Under the pieces are notes generated by a model that was given only the letters and a program-made list of their open reading frames with translations, was not told the DNA's origin and did not search any database. A stretch of 50,936 nt of DNA from assembly GCA_020627885.1 (NCBI GenBank), contig JAHDGB010000002.1:1-50936 (forward strand). Reading direction: 5' to 3'. This DNA is from Flavobacteriaceae bacterium. GTDB taxonomy: Bacteria; Bacteroidota; Bacteroidia; Flavobacteriales; Flavobacteriaceae. Positions 10,342 through 20,214 of this stretch are shown piece by piece. Both the position numbers and the translations under genes were made by a program. Each line of letters begins with the position of its first letter. The first letter of the stretch is position 1.

Positions 10342-10932
10342 TTACACGTGTTTTCCAACTTCAAAACCATGTTTTCCAAGGTATTGATTTCCACTATCAA
10401 CAGCATCATTCTCTAGAGTAGTACCCATAGAATCGTTCCAACGATTAAGGTAACCAAATAGAGAAATAACTCCAAGCATTTCTACAATTTCACCATCATT
10501 CCAATGCTCATGTAAACGCTTTTGAATCGTTTCATCTACAGCATTAGGGATTAAAGAAGCCGCTAAAGAGAAATCTAAAGCTGCACGTTCTGCCTCACTA
10601 AATGCTTGATGTGTTCTATATTCCCAAATATTATCTAATTGTTCTTGTTCTGCTCCATAACGTTCGGCTGCACGAATAGCATGGGCTTGGCAATAACGAC
10701 AGCCAGTAGCATTACTGCTTACCCAAGCAATCATACGTTTTAAAGCAGAAGTAACACGGCCTTCATTGGCCATTACTGCTTTGTTTAAATTAATAAAAGC
10801 TTTGCTAATCGCAGGGCGGTGTTGCATCGTTAAAACTGAATTTGGACAAAACCCTAATGTTTCATTAAAGAATGCCGCTAATTCTTTAGTTTCCGTATCG
10901 TGATTTGCAGATAATGGTGTTACTAAAGGCAT
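10342..10932 (-). CDS. AhpD-like/carboxymuconolactone decarboxylase family protein
   Basis: GCRYCQAHAIRAAERYG CxxC...H motif, FSEAERAALDFSLAAS. Confidence 0.85.
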   Translation of the reverse strand: MPLVTPLSANHDTETKELAAFFNETLGFCPNSVLTMQHRPAISKAFINLNKAVMANEGRVTSALKRMIAWVSSNATGCRYCQAHAIRAAERYGAEQEQLDNIWEYRTHQAFSEAERAALDFSLAASLIPNAVDETIQKRLHEHWNDGEIVEMLGVISLFGYLNRWNDSMGTTLENDAVDSGNQYLGKHGFEVGKHV

Positions 10933-10991
10933 ATTGATTTGATTTTTATATAGTATTTTTGAATTATGAAATATAGAAAAAACTAAGCATT

Positions 10992-11414
10992 ATGTCGCAT
11001 AAAACAATAACAGTTTGGAAAGAAAATTTAATTTTTGAAAGTGATAACCCTAATGGATATACATTCCATGTTGGTCAATCGTCTGAAAAAGACGAAATAG
11101 TTAAGCCATTAGGACCTAAAGCTTTAATGTTATCGTCTTTAGCTGGGTGCTCTGGCTTAGATGTTGTCTCTATTTTAGAAAAGATGAAATCTAAAGTAAG
11201 CGATATTAAAATAGAAACTACTGGAGAATTAACAGACGAGCACCCTAAAACATACCATACTGTAACTGTAAATTATCATTTTTATGGCCCAAACTTAGAA
11301 GAAGATAAAATAAATAAAGCCGTAAAACTTTCGGTAGATAAATACTGCGGTGTCATGGAAATGTTTAGGCAATTTGCCGTAGTAAAAACTACAGTACATT
11401 TTCATAATGAATAA
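10992..11414 (+). CDS. OsmC family protein
   Basis: GPKALMLSSLAGCSGLDVVSIL, C-terminal DKYCGVMEMFRQF (paired Cys). Confidence 0.9.
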   Translation: MSHKTITVWKENLIFESDNPNGYTFHVGQSSEKDEIVKPLGPKALMLSSLAGCSGLDVVSILEKMKSKVSDIKIETTGELTDEHPKTYHTVTVNYHFYGPNLEEDKINKAVKLSVDKYCGVMEMFRQFAVVKTTVHFHNE

Positions 11415-11437
11415 CCTAGAACGTACTGTGAAAAATT

Positions 11438-13192
11438 ATGAATCTTGAGCATACTAAACAAGCAATTTCTACTCCCTTGAAAAATAAAAACAAGCAAACT
11501 CGTTGGCTAATAAAACCTCAGCCTGAACGCTCTAAAGTAGAAGCTTTGTCTAAAGTGCTTAATACCGATTTTACTGTTTCATCACTTTTAGTGCAACGTG
11601 GTATTGAAACTTACGATGTCGCTAAAACTTTTTTTAGACCACAGTTAAGCGATTTACACGATCCGTTTTTAATGAAGGATATGGAAAAAGCTGTGGTTAG
11701 AATAGAGCAGGCCATTACTAATAACGAAAACATATTGGTCTATGGCGATTATGATGTAGATGGCACAACCTCTGTAGCGCTTATGTCGTCGTATTTAAAA
11801 ACAATTCATCCAAATATTGCAACCTATATCCCGGATCGTTACGACGAAGGCTATGGGGTGTCATACAAAGGAATAGACTTTGCTTCAGATAATGACTTTT
11901 CTTTAATAATTACATTAGACTGTGGCATAAAAGCAATCGATAAAGTGGCTTATGCTAAAGAAAAAGGGATCGATTTTATTATTTGTGATCATCACAGACC
12001 AGGAAGTAAAATACCTGAAGCCATTGCCATTTTAGACCCTAAACAGAATGATTGTTATTATCCTTATAATGAATTATGTGGTTGTGGCGTCGGTTTTAAA
12101 CTTATTCAAGCTTTAGCCTCTAGAAAAGGGCAAACCATTAACGACCTTATTCCTTATTTAGATTTAGTTGCTACAGCTATAGGTGCAGATATTGTCCCTG
12201 TTACTGGCGAAAATAGAATTTTAGCATATTATGGATTACAAGTTATTAATAAAAACCCTAGAGCTGGGTTTAAAGCTATTATAAATCAGATAAAAAAAGA
12301 AACCCTAACAATTACTGATGTTGTGTTTATTATTGCACCAAGAATAAATGCTGCCGGACGAATGAAACACGGACAATATGCTGTAGACTTATTAACCGAA
12401 ACTAACATAGCACATTCTGAATCTATTGCTAAAGAAATAGAAACATTTAATACGAGTCGTAGAGATACAGATAAACAAATAACACAAGAAGCATTACAAC
12501 AAATAAAAGACAAAAATGAAGAACACTGCTTTACCACTGTGGTTTATAACCAAAATTGGCACAAGGGCGTAATTGGTATTGTAGCCTCTAGGTTAATTGA
12601 AACATATTATAGGCCCACATTAGTATTTACAAAAAGTGGTGATAAATTAGCTGCATCTGCACGCTCTGTAACTGGGTTTGATGTATATAATGCAATTGAA
12701 GCTTGCAGCGAATATATCGAACAATTTGGGGGGCATAAATATGCCGCCGGTTTAACACTAAAGGAAGAAAACTACAATGCGTTTAAAGCTAAATTTGAAG
12801 AAGTGGTTTCTAACACTATTAAAGAACACCAATTAACTCCTGAAATTAACATAGACCAACAAATTGAGCTTAATGTAATAGACAATAAATTGATGAGGGT
12901 TATAAAACAATTTGCGCCCTTTGGTCCAGAAAACAGAGCTCCTGTTTTTATGACAGAAGGGTTAAAAGATACTGGTTATGGTAAATGTGTAGGAGAAGAT
13001 AAAAGTCATTTAAGAATTACTGTAACCCAAAACGAACCTCAAAAATTAGTTTGCATAGGTTTTGGTCTAGGAAAAAAACTCGACTTAATAACTAATAAAA
13101 AACCATTTAAAGCCGTTTATGCTATTGATGAAAATGAATGGCAGGGAAAAGTAAGCTTACAATTAAAACTTAAAGACATTAAAGAGTTATAA
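11438..13192 (+). CDS. recJ: Single-stranded-DNA-specific exonuclease
   Basis: ILVYGDYDVDGTTSVALM, IICDHHRPG, GVIGIVASRLIE, QFGGHKYAAGLTL. Confidence 0.95.
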   Translation: MNLEHTKQAISTPLKNKNKQTRWLIKPQPERSKVEALSKVLNTDFTVSSLLVQRGIETYDVAKTFFRPQLSDLHDPFLMKDMEKAVVRIEQAITNNENILVYGDYDVDGTTSVALMSSYLKTIHPNIATYIPDRYDEGYGVSYKGIDFASDNDFSLIITLDCGIKAIDKVAYAKEKGIDFIICDHHRPGSKIPEAIAILDPKQNDCYYPYNELCGCGVGFKLIQALASRKGQTINDLIPYLDLVATAIGADIVPVTGENRILAYYGLQVINKNPRAGFKAIINQIKKETLTITDVVFIIAPRINAAGRMKHGQYAVDLLTETNIAHSESIAKEIETFNTSRRDTDKQITQEALQQIKDKNEEHCFTTVVYNQNWHKGVIGIVASRLIETYYRPTLVFTKSGDKLAASARSVTGFDVYNAIEACSEYIEQFGGHKYAAGLTLKEENYNAFKAKFEEVVSNTIKEHQLTPEINIDQQIELNVIDNKLMRVIKQFAPFGPENRAPVFMTEGLKDTGYGKCVGEDKSHLRITVTQNEPQKLVCIGFGLGKKLDLITNKKPFKAVYAIDENEWQGKVSLQLKLKDIKEL

Positions 13193-13214
13193 CTGTTTTT
13201 GATGAAAAAGTAAT

Positions 13215-14477
13215 ATGACTAAAAACGACCCATACGCAGCATTACGATTTAAAGAATTTAATGTTTTTTTATTAATGCGTTTTATATTAGTTTTTGCTTG
13301 GTCTATGCAGTTTATCGTTATTGAATGGCAAGTGTATAGCCTTACAAAAAACCCTTTGTCGTTGGGGTTTATTGGGCTTATGGAAATTATCCCTGCTCTT
13401 AGTATGGCTTTATTTGCAGGACATATTGTAGATCAAAAAGAAAAACGAAATTTATTAGCGTTATGTATTGCTGCGTTTTCATTAATTAGTTTGGGTCTAT
13501 TTCTATTAACATGGCCAGAAATTATTAAAGATTGGTCTACTAATACGGTTTTATATTTCATATATGCACTCGTATTTTTTGGTGGGTTTTTAAGATCATT
13601 TTTTGGTCCAACCATATTCTCTTTAATTGCTTTAATTGTTCCTAAAAAAGCGTATCCTAATGCTGCAACATGGAGCAGCTCTACTTGGCAAATGGCTTCG
13701 GTTTTAGGGCCAGCAATAGCAGGGTTTTTAATATACAAAATAGGTGTGCACTGGGCGCTTTGTTTGGTTTTTTGCTTGGTAATGGTATCGTTGTTTTTTG
13801 TTTTTCAGATTAAACGAAAACCAATACTTAACCCAAAAATTGGAGAACCTGTTATGCAAAGTTTAAAGAAAGGCATTAAGTTTGTATATAAAACCAAAGC
13901 TATTTTAGGCGCTTTAACTTTAGATATGATTGCTGTACTTTTTGGAGGGGCAATAGCCTTACTTCCAATTTTTGCTCAAGATATTTTAAAAGTTGGCCCT
14001 GAGGGGTTTGGAATACTTCGTGCCGCACCTGCAGTAGGTGCATTTATTACCATGTTAATTACGGCCTATATTCCTATTAGTAAAAATGCAGGAAAGAAGT
14101 TATTAGCTTCAATTTTTGGTTTCGGAATTTGCATTATAGTATTTGGATTGTCTTCAGTTTTCTGGATATCTGTTTTAGCTTTATTTTTTAGTGGGGTAAC
14201 AGATGGTGTTTCAATGGTTATTAGGCAGACTATTCTTCAATTAAAAACTCCAGACGAAATGAGAGGAAGAGTAGCTTCGGTAAATTCTATGTTTGTAGGA
14301 TCTTCAAATGAATTAGGAGCATTCGAAAGTGGGGTAACAGCAAAGTTAATGGGTACAGTAACTGCAGTTGTTTTTGGAGGAACAATGACATTAATTACCG
14401 TTATTACTACTGGTCTGGTATTACCTTCATTTAGAAAATTAGATTTGACCGCCGATTTAGATAAAAATAAAGGGTAA
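13215..14477 (+). CDS. MFS transporter
   Basis: Polytopic; AGHIVDQKEKRNLL cytoplasmic loop, TPDEMRGRVASVNSMFVGSSNELGAFESG (EntS-like). Confidence 0.9.
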   Translation: MTKNDPYAALRFKEFNVFLLMRFILVFAWSMQFIVIEWQVYSLTKNPLSLGFIGLMEIIPALSMALFAGHIVDQKEKRNLLALCIAAFSLISLGLFLLTWPEIIKDWSTNTVLYFIYALVFFGGFLRSFFGPTIFSLIALIVPKKAYPNAATWSSSTWQMASVLGPAIAGFLIYKIGVHWALCLVFCLVMVSLFFVFQIKRKPILNPKIGEPVMQSLKKGIKFVYKTKAILGALTLDMIAVLFGGAIALLPIFAQDILKVGPEGFGILRAAPAVGAFITMLITAYIPISKNAGKKLLASIFGFGICIIVFGLSSVFWISVLALFFSGVTDGVSMVIRQTILQLKTPDEMRGRVASVNSMFVGSSNELGAFESGVTAKLMGTVTAVVFGGTMTLITVITTGLVLPSFRKLDLTADLDKNKG

Positions 14478-14543
14478 AAGGGATAATATTGACCGCATTT
14501 TTTATAATTTTAAAAATAATTTACACTCAAAAAAATAATATAA

Positions 14544-15200
14544 ATGAAGAAAATTCTAATTAGTGTATCTATTATTATAATTGCTCTAATTGCTTTTGGA
14601 AAATACCAGCAATACAAACGATTTAATTCTACTGAAACAAAATATGTTGTAAGCAAAAGCGCTGATATAAATTACCATAATCAAGAAATGGTAATGAATT
14701 ATTATGATGCAGTAGAAGCATTAAATACTTATGTTTCTACACAATGGAATGCCAATGAAATAGATGTTATAAAACCAACAGAAGATGACGGATTTACAAG
14801 AATGAAAGTAGCAGAATATGCTCGTAAATTAGCTACAGTAAAATATTATGAAACGTTGTTGAAGCAGTCGAAATTATTGAAAAAAAATGGGCTCTCAAAT
14901 GAAGAAATTAAATTTATAGAACAGAAAGGAATTACATTTGAGGCGTATCAAAAAACATTAAAAAAAAATAAGATTAAAAGTTTGTTTAACCCATCCCAAA
15001 GTATAGGATTAGGAGAGAAGAGTGCTTTTATTTATGAAGTGCAAAAATTATTAATTAAAAAGGGTTATAACATTCCTTTAGATGGTGTTTTTGAAAAAAT
15101 AACTTCAGAAGCTGTGAAAGATTTTGAAGAAAAAAATAAATTATATGCAGATGGTGTACTGGATATTTTTACTTTGGATTTCCTATTACAGGATAGTTAA
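14544..15200 (+). CDS. Peptidoglycan-binding domain-containing protein
   Basis: N-terminal TM/signal, C-terminal EVQKLLIKKGYNIPLDGVFEKITSEAVKDFEEKNKLYADGVLD (PG_binding_1 pattern). Confidence 0.75.
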   Translation: MKKILISVSIIIIALIAFGKYQQYKRFNSTETKYVVSKSADINYHNQEMVMNYYDAVEALNTYVSTQWNANEIDVIKPTEDDGFTRMKVAEYARKLATVKYYETLLKQSKLLKKNGLSNEEIKFIEQKGITFEAYQKTLKKNKIKSLFNPSQSIGLGEKSAFIYEVQKLLIKKGYNIPLDGVFEKITSEAVKDFEEKNKLYADGVLDIFTLDFLLQDS

Positions 15201-15261
15201 CATTTTGTTTCAAGAATGCAGAGTCCGCATAAAAGAACTTGTGGTAGGATATAAGGTTTAT

Positions 15262-16017
15262 TTAAAAATATTTAAGCGTCATGATTTCTCCATCGAAAAC
15301 CCCATAGGTATAATGGGTAATCCAATCGCCAAGGTTTATATATTTTGAACCATCCTTTAAATTAATATCAAGAGGTAAATGTCTATGACCGAAAATAAAA
15401 AAATCGCGATGTTTTTCTTCTAATTTTCGCTTACAGTACACGACCAGCCATTCGTTATCTTCTCCTAAAAACTTAGCGTCTTCATCACCAGATATAAGCT
15501 TGTTTTTTACAGAAAAATAATGTCCTAAACGCATGCCAAAATCTGGATGCAAAACACGTTTAAATAACCATTTAGCTATAGGGTTAGTAAACACTTTTTT
15601 CATTCTTTTGTATCCTTTATCATAAGGGCCTAAACCATCGCCATGACCAATGAAAAAGGTTTTATTATTAAATGTAAATTCTTTAGGTTTATGGTACACT
15701 GGGATGTTAAGTTCTTCTTCAAAATAACCATTCATCCATAAATCATGATTTCCAACAAAATAGTAGATAAGGATTCCTGAATCGCTGATTTCGGCTAATT
15801 TTCCTAAAGTACGAGTAAACCCTTTTGGAATAACTCTTTTGTATTCCATCCAAAAATCAAATAAATCGCCTAACAAAAAAAGAGCAAAAGCATCTTCTTT
15901 AATTTCATCTAACCAAGCAACAAATTTTTTTTCGCGTGGAAGAGACTCGGCTTTAGTAGGCGCACCTAAATGATTATCTGATGCGAAATATATTTTCTTT
16001 CCTTTTGGAATTTGCAT
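15262..16017 (-). CDS. UDP-2,3-diacylglucosamine diphosphatase-like metallophosphoesterase
   Basis: FASDNHLGAP, LLGDLFDFWMEYK, YFVGNHDLWM, FIFGHRHLP. Confidence 0.88.
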   Translation of the reverse strand: MQIPKGKKIYFASDNHLGAPTKAESLPREKKFVAWLDEIKEDAFALFLLGDLFDFWMEYKRVIPKGFTRTLGKLAEISDSGILIYYFVGNHDLWMNGYFEEELNIPVYHKPKEFTFNNKTFFIGHGDGLGPYDKGYKRMKKVFTNPIAKWLFKRVLHPDFGMRLGHYFSVKNKLISGDEDAKFLGEDNEWLVVYCKRKLEEKHRDFFIFGHRHLPLDINLKDGSKYINLGDWITHYTYGVFDGEIMTLKYF

Positions 16018-16080
16018 ATGGTAAATATAAATAATTCTTATATAGGCAAAAAAAGAATGTAGTTGCCTTAATGCCGCTAT

Positions 16081-16533
16081 TTAAACATTATCACTTGCAA
16101 ACCATTCTGCAAATGAAGTCGCCGTTTCTTGTAGTTTTAAAGAATGTAGTTTAATTGCTCCTGGTAATCGCTTTTTTATTTTTTCAGCAAAATCTACAAC
16201 CATCATTTCGCTAGTTGGCTGATAATCTACCAACAAAACATTGTGACCTCGTTCTTGTAATTCTTTCGCTAGTTCTATATGTGGTGTATTTTTATTAAAA
16301 ACCGTGGCATGATCAAAGACATTTACAATTTCTTCTTTTACGATTTTTTTAAGATCGCTAAAATCAATAACCATTCCATATTTAACATTTTCCGTATCCC
16401 TAATAGGAGTTCCTATAACAGTAACATTTAAACGATAGCTATGACCATGCACATTTTTACATTTTCCATCATAACCATAAAGTGCATGACCGGTTTCGAA
16501 AGAGAATTGTTTTGTAATGCGAATATTACTCAT
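16081..16533 (-). CDS. queD: 6-carboxytetrahydropterin synthase
   Basis: FSFETGHALYGYDGKCKNVHGHSYRLNVTV, DFSDLKKIV, FDHATVFN. Confidence 0.92.
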   Translation of the reverse strand: MSNIRITKQFSFETGHALYGYDGKCKNVHGHSYRLNVTVIGTPIRDTENVKYGMVIDFSDLKKIVKEEIVNVFDHATVFNKNTPHIELAKELQERGHNVLLVDYQPTSEMMVVDFAEKIKKRLPGAIKLHSLKLQETATSFAEWFASDNV

Positions 16534-16631
16534 CGTTTACGCTTAATACGATTATAAAAATATACAATAATTAGCACTAAACCCAAAATAAGGAATAGGC
16601 CATTGCCTCCTAAAAAATTTAAAATATCCAT
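16530..16631 (-). CDS. Putative 33-aa single-TM microprotein (MDILNFLGGNGLFLILGLVLIIVYFYNRIKRKR)
   Basis: Read by hand on the minus strand. ATG to TGA with a 4-bp ATGA overlap with the queD start, 28 bp after the MATE stop; one hydrophobic helix and a basic tail. Absent from the supplied ORF track. Confidence 0.6.
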   Translation of the reverse strand: MDILNFLGGNGLFLILGLVLIIVYFYNRIKRKR

Positions 16632-16659
16632 ACTTATTGTACTATTTAAGATTGTAAAG

Positions 16660-17994
16660 TTAGGTGTTTTGAGAGCGGTGTAAAAATTCTTTCCTAAATT
16701 TTATAATTAAAGGAAACCCTCTAGCAATAATCCATAAGGTAAAAGCTATGAAAATAGCATACAATTTAAAATTTAGAGCATCTAAAATATAAAGCGTTGG
16801 GATAAATATTAAAATTGTAGATAACAGCAGTAAATTTCTAAGGTCTTTCATTTTCCCCAAACCTTTGTACATTCCATCAAAAATAAAAGCTAAAGCACAA
16901 AGGGGTTGCATTGCTAATATTAACCAAAAAACACTATAAAATTTACCCAGAACAGCTGTGTCTTGGGTAAAAATTCTTCCAATAGGATAATAAAATATGC
17001 CCCCAATAATCGCTACTAAAAAACCAATAAAAATACCGTATTTAATGAGTTTATTACTTAATGCAATTAAAGATTTATAATCTTTTGCTCCCAATAGTTT
17101 TCCTGATAAAATATTTCCAGCACTAGCATATCCATCAATTATGAAAGCTCCTAAAAACCATAAATTTATACCTATGGTATAGGCTGCAATATACTCTTTA
17201 CCATAAGCAGTGGCAAATGACGTTGCAAAATACAATGCCGTATTTAAAGCTAATGTTCTAACAATTAAATTTCCTATCATTATCAAAAACCGTTTTATTT
17301 CTGAGTTAAAAGGAAGACTTACAACTAAAGAAATACTCGTCTTTGTAAGTAATAAGTATGCAGAACATATAGCCATTATTAATTGAGCAATTACACTTGC
17401 ATATGCAGCGCCTTGAATATGCATAGCAGGAATATAATTAGAAACCCCATAAACAAAAGCGATATCTAAAACAATATTTAATAACGAGCCAATAATGGCT
17501 ATTAACATGGGGTAATAAGTATTTTGTAACCCTCTAAAAGTTCCAAATACAGCAATAGTAAATAACGTAAAAGGAAAACCAAACACTCTAATCTCGTAAT
17601 AATCTACACAGTATTGCAAAATTACACCACTAGCATTGTATAGTTTAAAAATAAACTCAGACAAAGGGTAAGTTATTCCAATTATTAAGAAGCTTAATAA
17701 ACTAATTATTAAAATGGCTTGAGCTGGAAGTGTTTTAATAGCCTGAATGTTATTGGCTCCTACATATTGAGATACTATAGATGAAATTGCACTTCTAGTT
17801 TGTCCAAACACCCATATAAGCATAGACATAAATGTCGTAACTATTCCTACTGCTGCTAATGTTTCGGTGGGGTTTAAATTTACATTACCAACAATAGCAG
17901 CATCGGTTAAAGATAGAATAGGTTCAGATATCCCAGATATTAAAGCTGGAATAGCTAATTTGTTTATGGATTTTAAATTTAAGCTTTTAGTCAC
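16660..17994 (-). CDS. MATE family efflux transporter
   Basis: 12-TM pattern, SLTDAAIVGNV, QYVGANN, GYASAGNILSGKLLGAKD (DinF-like). Confidence 0.9.
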   Translation of the reverse strand: MTKSLNLKSINKLAIPALISGISEPILSLTDAAIVGNVNLNPTETLAAVGIVTTFMSMLIWVFGQTRSAISSIVSQYVGANNIQAIKTLPAQAILIISLLSFLIIGITYPLSEFIFKLYNASGVILQYCVDYYEIRVFGFPFTLFTIAVFGTFRGLQNTYYPMLIAIIGSLLNIVLDIAFVYGVSNYIPAMHIQGAAYASVIAQLIMAICSAYLLLTKTSISLVVSLPFNSEIKRFLIMIGNLIVRTLALNTALYFATSFATAYGKEYIAAYTIGINLWFLGAFIIDGYASAGNILSGKLLGAKDYKSLIALSNKLIKYGIFIGFLVAIIGGIFYYPIGRIFTQDTAVLGKFYSVFWLILAMQPLCALAFIFDGMYKGLGKMKDLRNLLLLSTILIFIPTLYILDALNFKLYAIFIAFTLWIIARGFPLIIKFRKEFLHRSQNT

Positions 17995-18175
17995 GTTACT
18001 TTAAGATATTAATAAATAAAGGTCTATTATTTAAAAACATGTTTATAGATTGCTAAGGTCGTAAAACTTTTTAGACATCATATACTGTTAAAGCAAGTCT
18101 AATTTTATAGAAGCATAGTAAATATCTATAACTTAATTTATGCAAAAATAGTAGCAAAAAATTATACATTATATT

Positions 18176-18183
18176 TATTTTTG
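18176..18183 (+). promoter_or_regulatory. Bacteroidota-type -7 box (TATTTTTG, consensus TAnnTTTG) upstream of usp
   Basis: Motif match about 75 bp upstream of the ATG; no strong -33 box recognised. Confidence 0.3.
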
Positions 18184-18256
18184 CATATCTAAAATAGAAG
18201 AAGCATTGTCTAAACTTCTATTTTTAAAATCATTAATTATTTTTATTTTTCTCAAT

Positions 18257-19054
18257 ATGAAATCAATTCTTGTTCCTGTAGGCTCTTCTAAAAACGCACA
18301 AAGTCATTTACAATATGCCATAGATTTTGCGAAAGAGTTTGGCGCAAAAGTTTATGTAATACAAGTTTATAATGTGTATACTAAAGCGGGTACAATGATA
18401 AAAATAGATCCGATTTTAGAGCGAGAAAGTTTAGATTTTTTAAACAGCCATGTGTCTAAAGTTGATAAAAAAGGCGTTGAGGTAGTCGTAAAAACCTTTA
18501 AAGGAAAACTAGTAAGTACTATAGAATTGATTTCAAAAAAATTAAATATAGATCTTATCCTATTAGAGCCTCGTATAAATTCTATTAAAGAAACAGTATA
18601 TCTAGGAAAAACTTCAGGGAAAATTATAAAGCAAACAAATATCCCTGCCTTAATTGTACCTGAAAACTATATTTACAAACCTATAAAATCTATTTTATTT
18701 GCAATAAAATCTGCAATTGTAAAAAAAACAGATGCATTAGTACCCTTAAAGGTAATTAAAAATAAATTCCTGACTGATGTTACTCTTTTATTGGTGAAAA
18801 CGCCATTTTATAATGATGGCGATTTTAATATTGGAGCCGGTATAAAAGAATTAATTTCTAACACTATAAAATCTGAAAACGCAACTACTTTTCATGGTGT
18901 TTTAGAGCATTATAAAGACTATAACCCAGATTTAATATGTGTTGTTAGGCGAAAACGTGGTTTTTTTAATAAACTATGGGAAAAAAACACCATTTTGAAA
19001 AAAGATTTTCATATGCCTACATACCCTGTATTAGTTTTAAGTGGCTTAAAATAG
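18257..19054 (+). CDS. Universal stress protein
   Basis: MKSILVPVGSSKNAQSHLQYAIDFAKEFGAKVYVIQV, SGKIIKQTNIPALIVPE. Start refined from TTG at 18206 to ATG at 18257. Confidence 0.88.
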   Translation: MKSILVPVGSSKNAQSHLQYAIDFAKEFGAKVYVIQVYNVYTKAGTMIKIDPILERESLDFLNSHVSKVDKKGVEVVVKTFKGKLVSTIELISKKLNIDLILLEPRINSIKETVYLGKTSGKIIKQTNIPALIVPENYIYKPIKSILFAIKSAIVKKTDALVPLKVIKNKFLTDVTLLLVKTPFYNDGDFNIGAGIKELISNTIKSENATTFHGVLEHYKDYNPDLICVVRRKRGFFNKLWEKNTILKKDFHMPTYPVLVLSGLK

Positions 19055-19593
19055 AACCCTTAAACTTTATTCTTTTAATCATAATTTTAGAGTTACAATT
19101 TTTCAAATTATAAAAATTTTTACGATAAATTTAACTTTTATCAAAAATTAACCAATAGACCATTAAAAACATATAGTTATCGATTTATATTTGAATTATT
19201 CATAATAGAATGTATCCTTGTAATCTCTCTTTGCTAAAGAAGAGAACCCCTTTATAAAAATATAACCATTAAACTATAAAGATGAAAAAGATTACACTAA
19301 TAGCAATGTTGCTTTATATTTCTGTAACGAGTTTAAATGCCCAACAACAAAATTTAACAATATATGGAAATATGTTACTTGATGACGCTCAAGTAATAAA
19401 AGCATCGCACCCCAATGAAATCGAAATTCTTGAAATAAATGGTGAAGTAGCTGCTGTACATATAAGTGAAGAGGCTACGCATTTATTACATGAATTAAAA
19501 GGTCATGGACCAGGATATAGATATGCCGCTGATGAGTTTGAGGCACTACAAGATTTAAGAAAAGTTAGATATGTGCCGTTAGGCGTAAACGAT
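18940..19593 (+). repeat. Segmental duplication copy 1 (usp 3' end, intergenic region, M28 5' end)
   Basis: Collinear with 20121-20780, e.g. TAATCTCTCTTTG(C/T)TAAAGAAGAGAACC and ATGAAAAAGATTACACTAATAGC in both. Confidence 0.85.
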
Positions 19594-19617
19594 AGGGCAA
19601 ACACATTTAAAAATTGA
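19282..19617 (+). pseudogene. Truncated paralog of the downstream M28-peptidase N-terminus (111 aa), ending inside an IS remnant
   Basis: NLTIYGxMxLxDA...NEIEIL...VxISEEATHLLHxLxG.HGPGY shared with 20443-21951. The last codons (RANTFKN*) are translated from the IS inverted repeat. Confidence 0.8.
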
Positions 19618-20120
19618 GTAGTTTTTCTAAACGTATCGTATGCTCAATAGCCGTTTCTAATGATTTCTGATTCCCTTTAACGGCAATTATATAATCTGCT
19701 TCGTTTTAATAACTTCTTCAACTATAGCCTTTTGACACCTCATAGCATCTATGGTAATGATACTGCCTTAATAAATACTTCTTTTAATAATTTTGGAATA
19801 GCGGTTATGTCATTGCTCTTGTCATCTACTCTGAATTGACCTAAAGATAGTCCTTGATTTGTAGCTTATGCTGTTAAAATATAAGGGCAAATTGAATTAG
19901 GGTTACTTTTTGTTTTAGCTCCTCTTATAGTTTTACCATTAATAGTAATATGTTATATCTCATTAAAATATTTTATGAGAAAAGTAATGTTAAATTGATG
20001 ACTGGATTCAAAATCATTATTTTTTTATCCCTACATGCAAATGGCTAAGGGTTTCTAATGTGCTATTAATAGAATATGTTATTTTCTTAAAAATTCAAAA
20101 AAATTAAATGTGTTTACCCT
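19594..20120 (-). mobile_element. Decayed, internally deleted ISAs1-family insertion sequence remnant
   Basis: Minus-strand fragments ITINGKTIRGAK, TNQGLSLGQFRVDDKSNDITAIPKLLKEVF, ITIDAMRCQKAIVEEVIKTK, ADYIIAVKGNQKSLETAIEHTIRLEKLL in different frames. 17-bp ends AGGGCAAACACATTTAA (19594-19610) and TTAAATGTGTTTACCCT (20104-20120) are inverted repeats, 16/17. Confidence 0.85.
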
Positions 20121-20214
20121 GTGCAAAAGAGGCTTTTTTAATAAGCTGTGAGAGAAAGACACTATTTTGGAAAAAGATTTTGTAGCCTGTGTTCGTATTA
20201 GGTGGTTTAAAATA
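20121..20214 (+). pseudogene. Universal stress protein 3' fragment (second copy)
   Basis: GGCTTTTTTAATAAGCTGTG..., ATTTTGGAAAAAGATTTT and GTGGTTTAAAATAGAACTC match the usp C-terminus at ~18955-19065, with frame-disrupting changes. Confidence 0.75.

Noticed and set aside
15124-15348. 74-aa plus-strand ORF
   Set aside because: Out-of-frame overlap of the peptidoglycan-binding protein 3' end and the convergent LpxH-like gene.
19618-20100. Possible regulatory RNA or promoter region between the M28 copies
   Set aside because: Explained by the ISAs1-type transposase remnant read on the minus strand.
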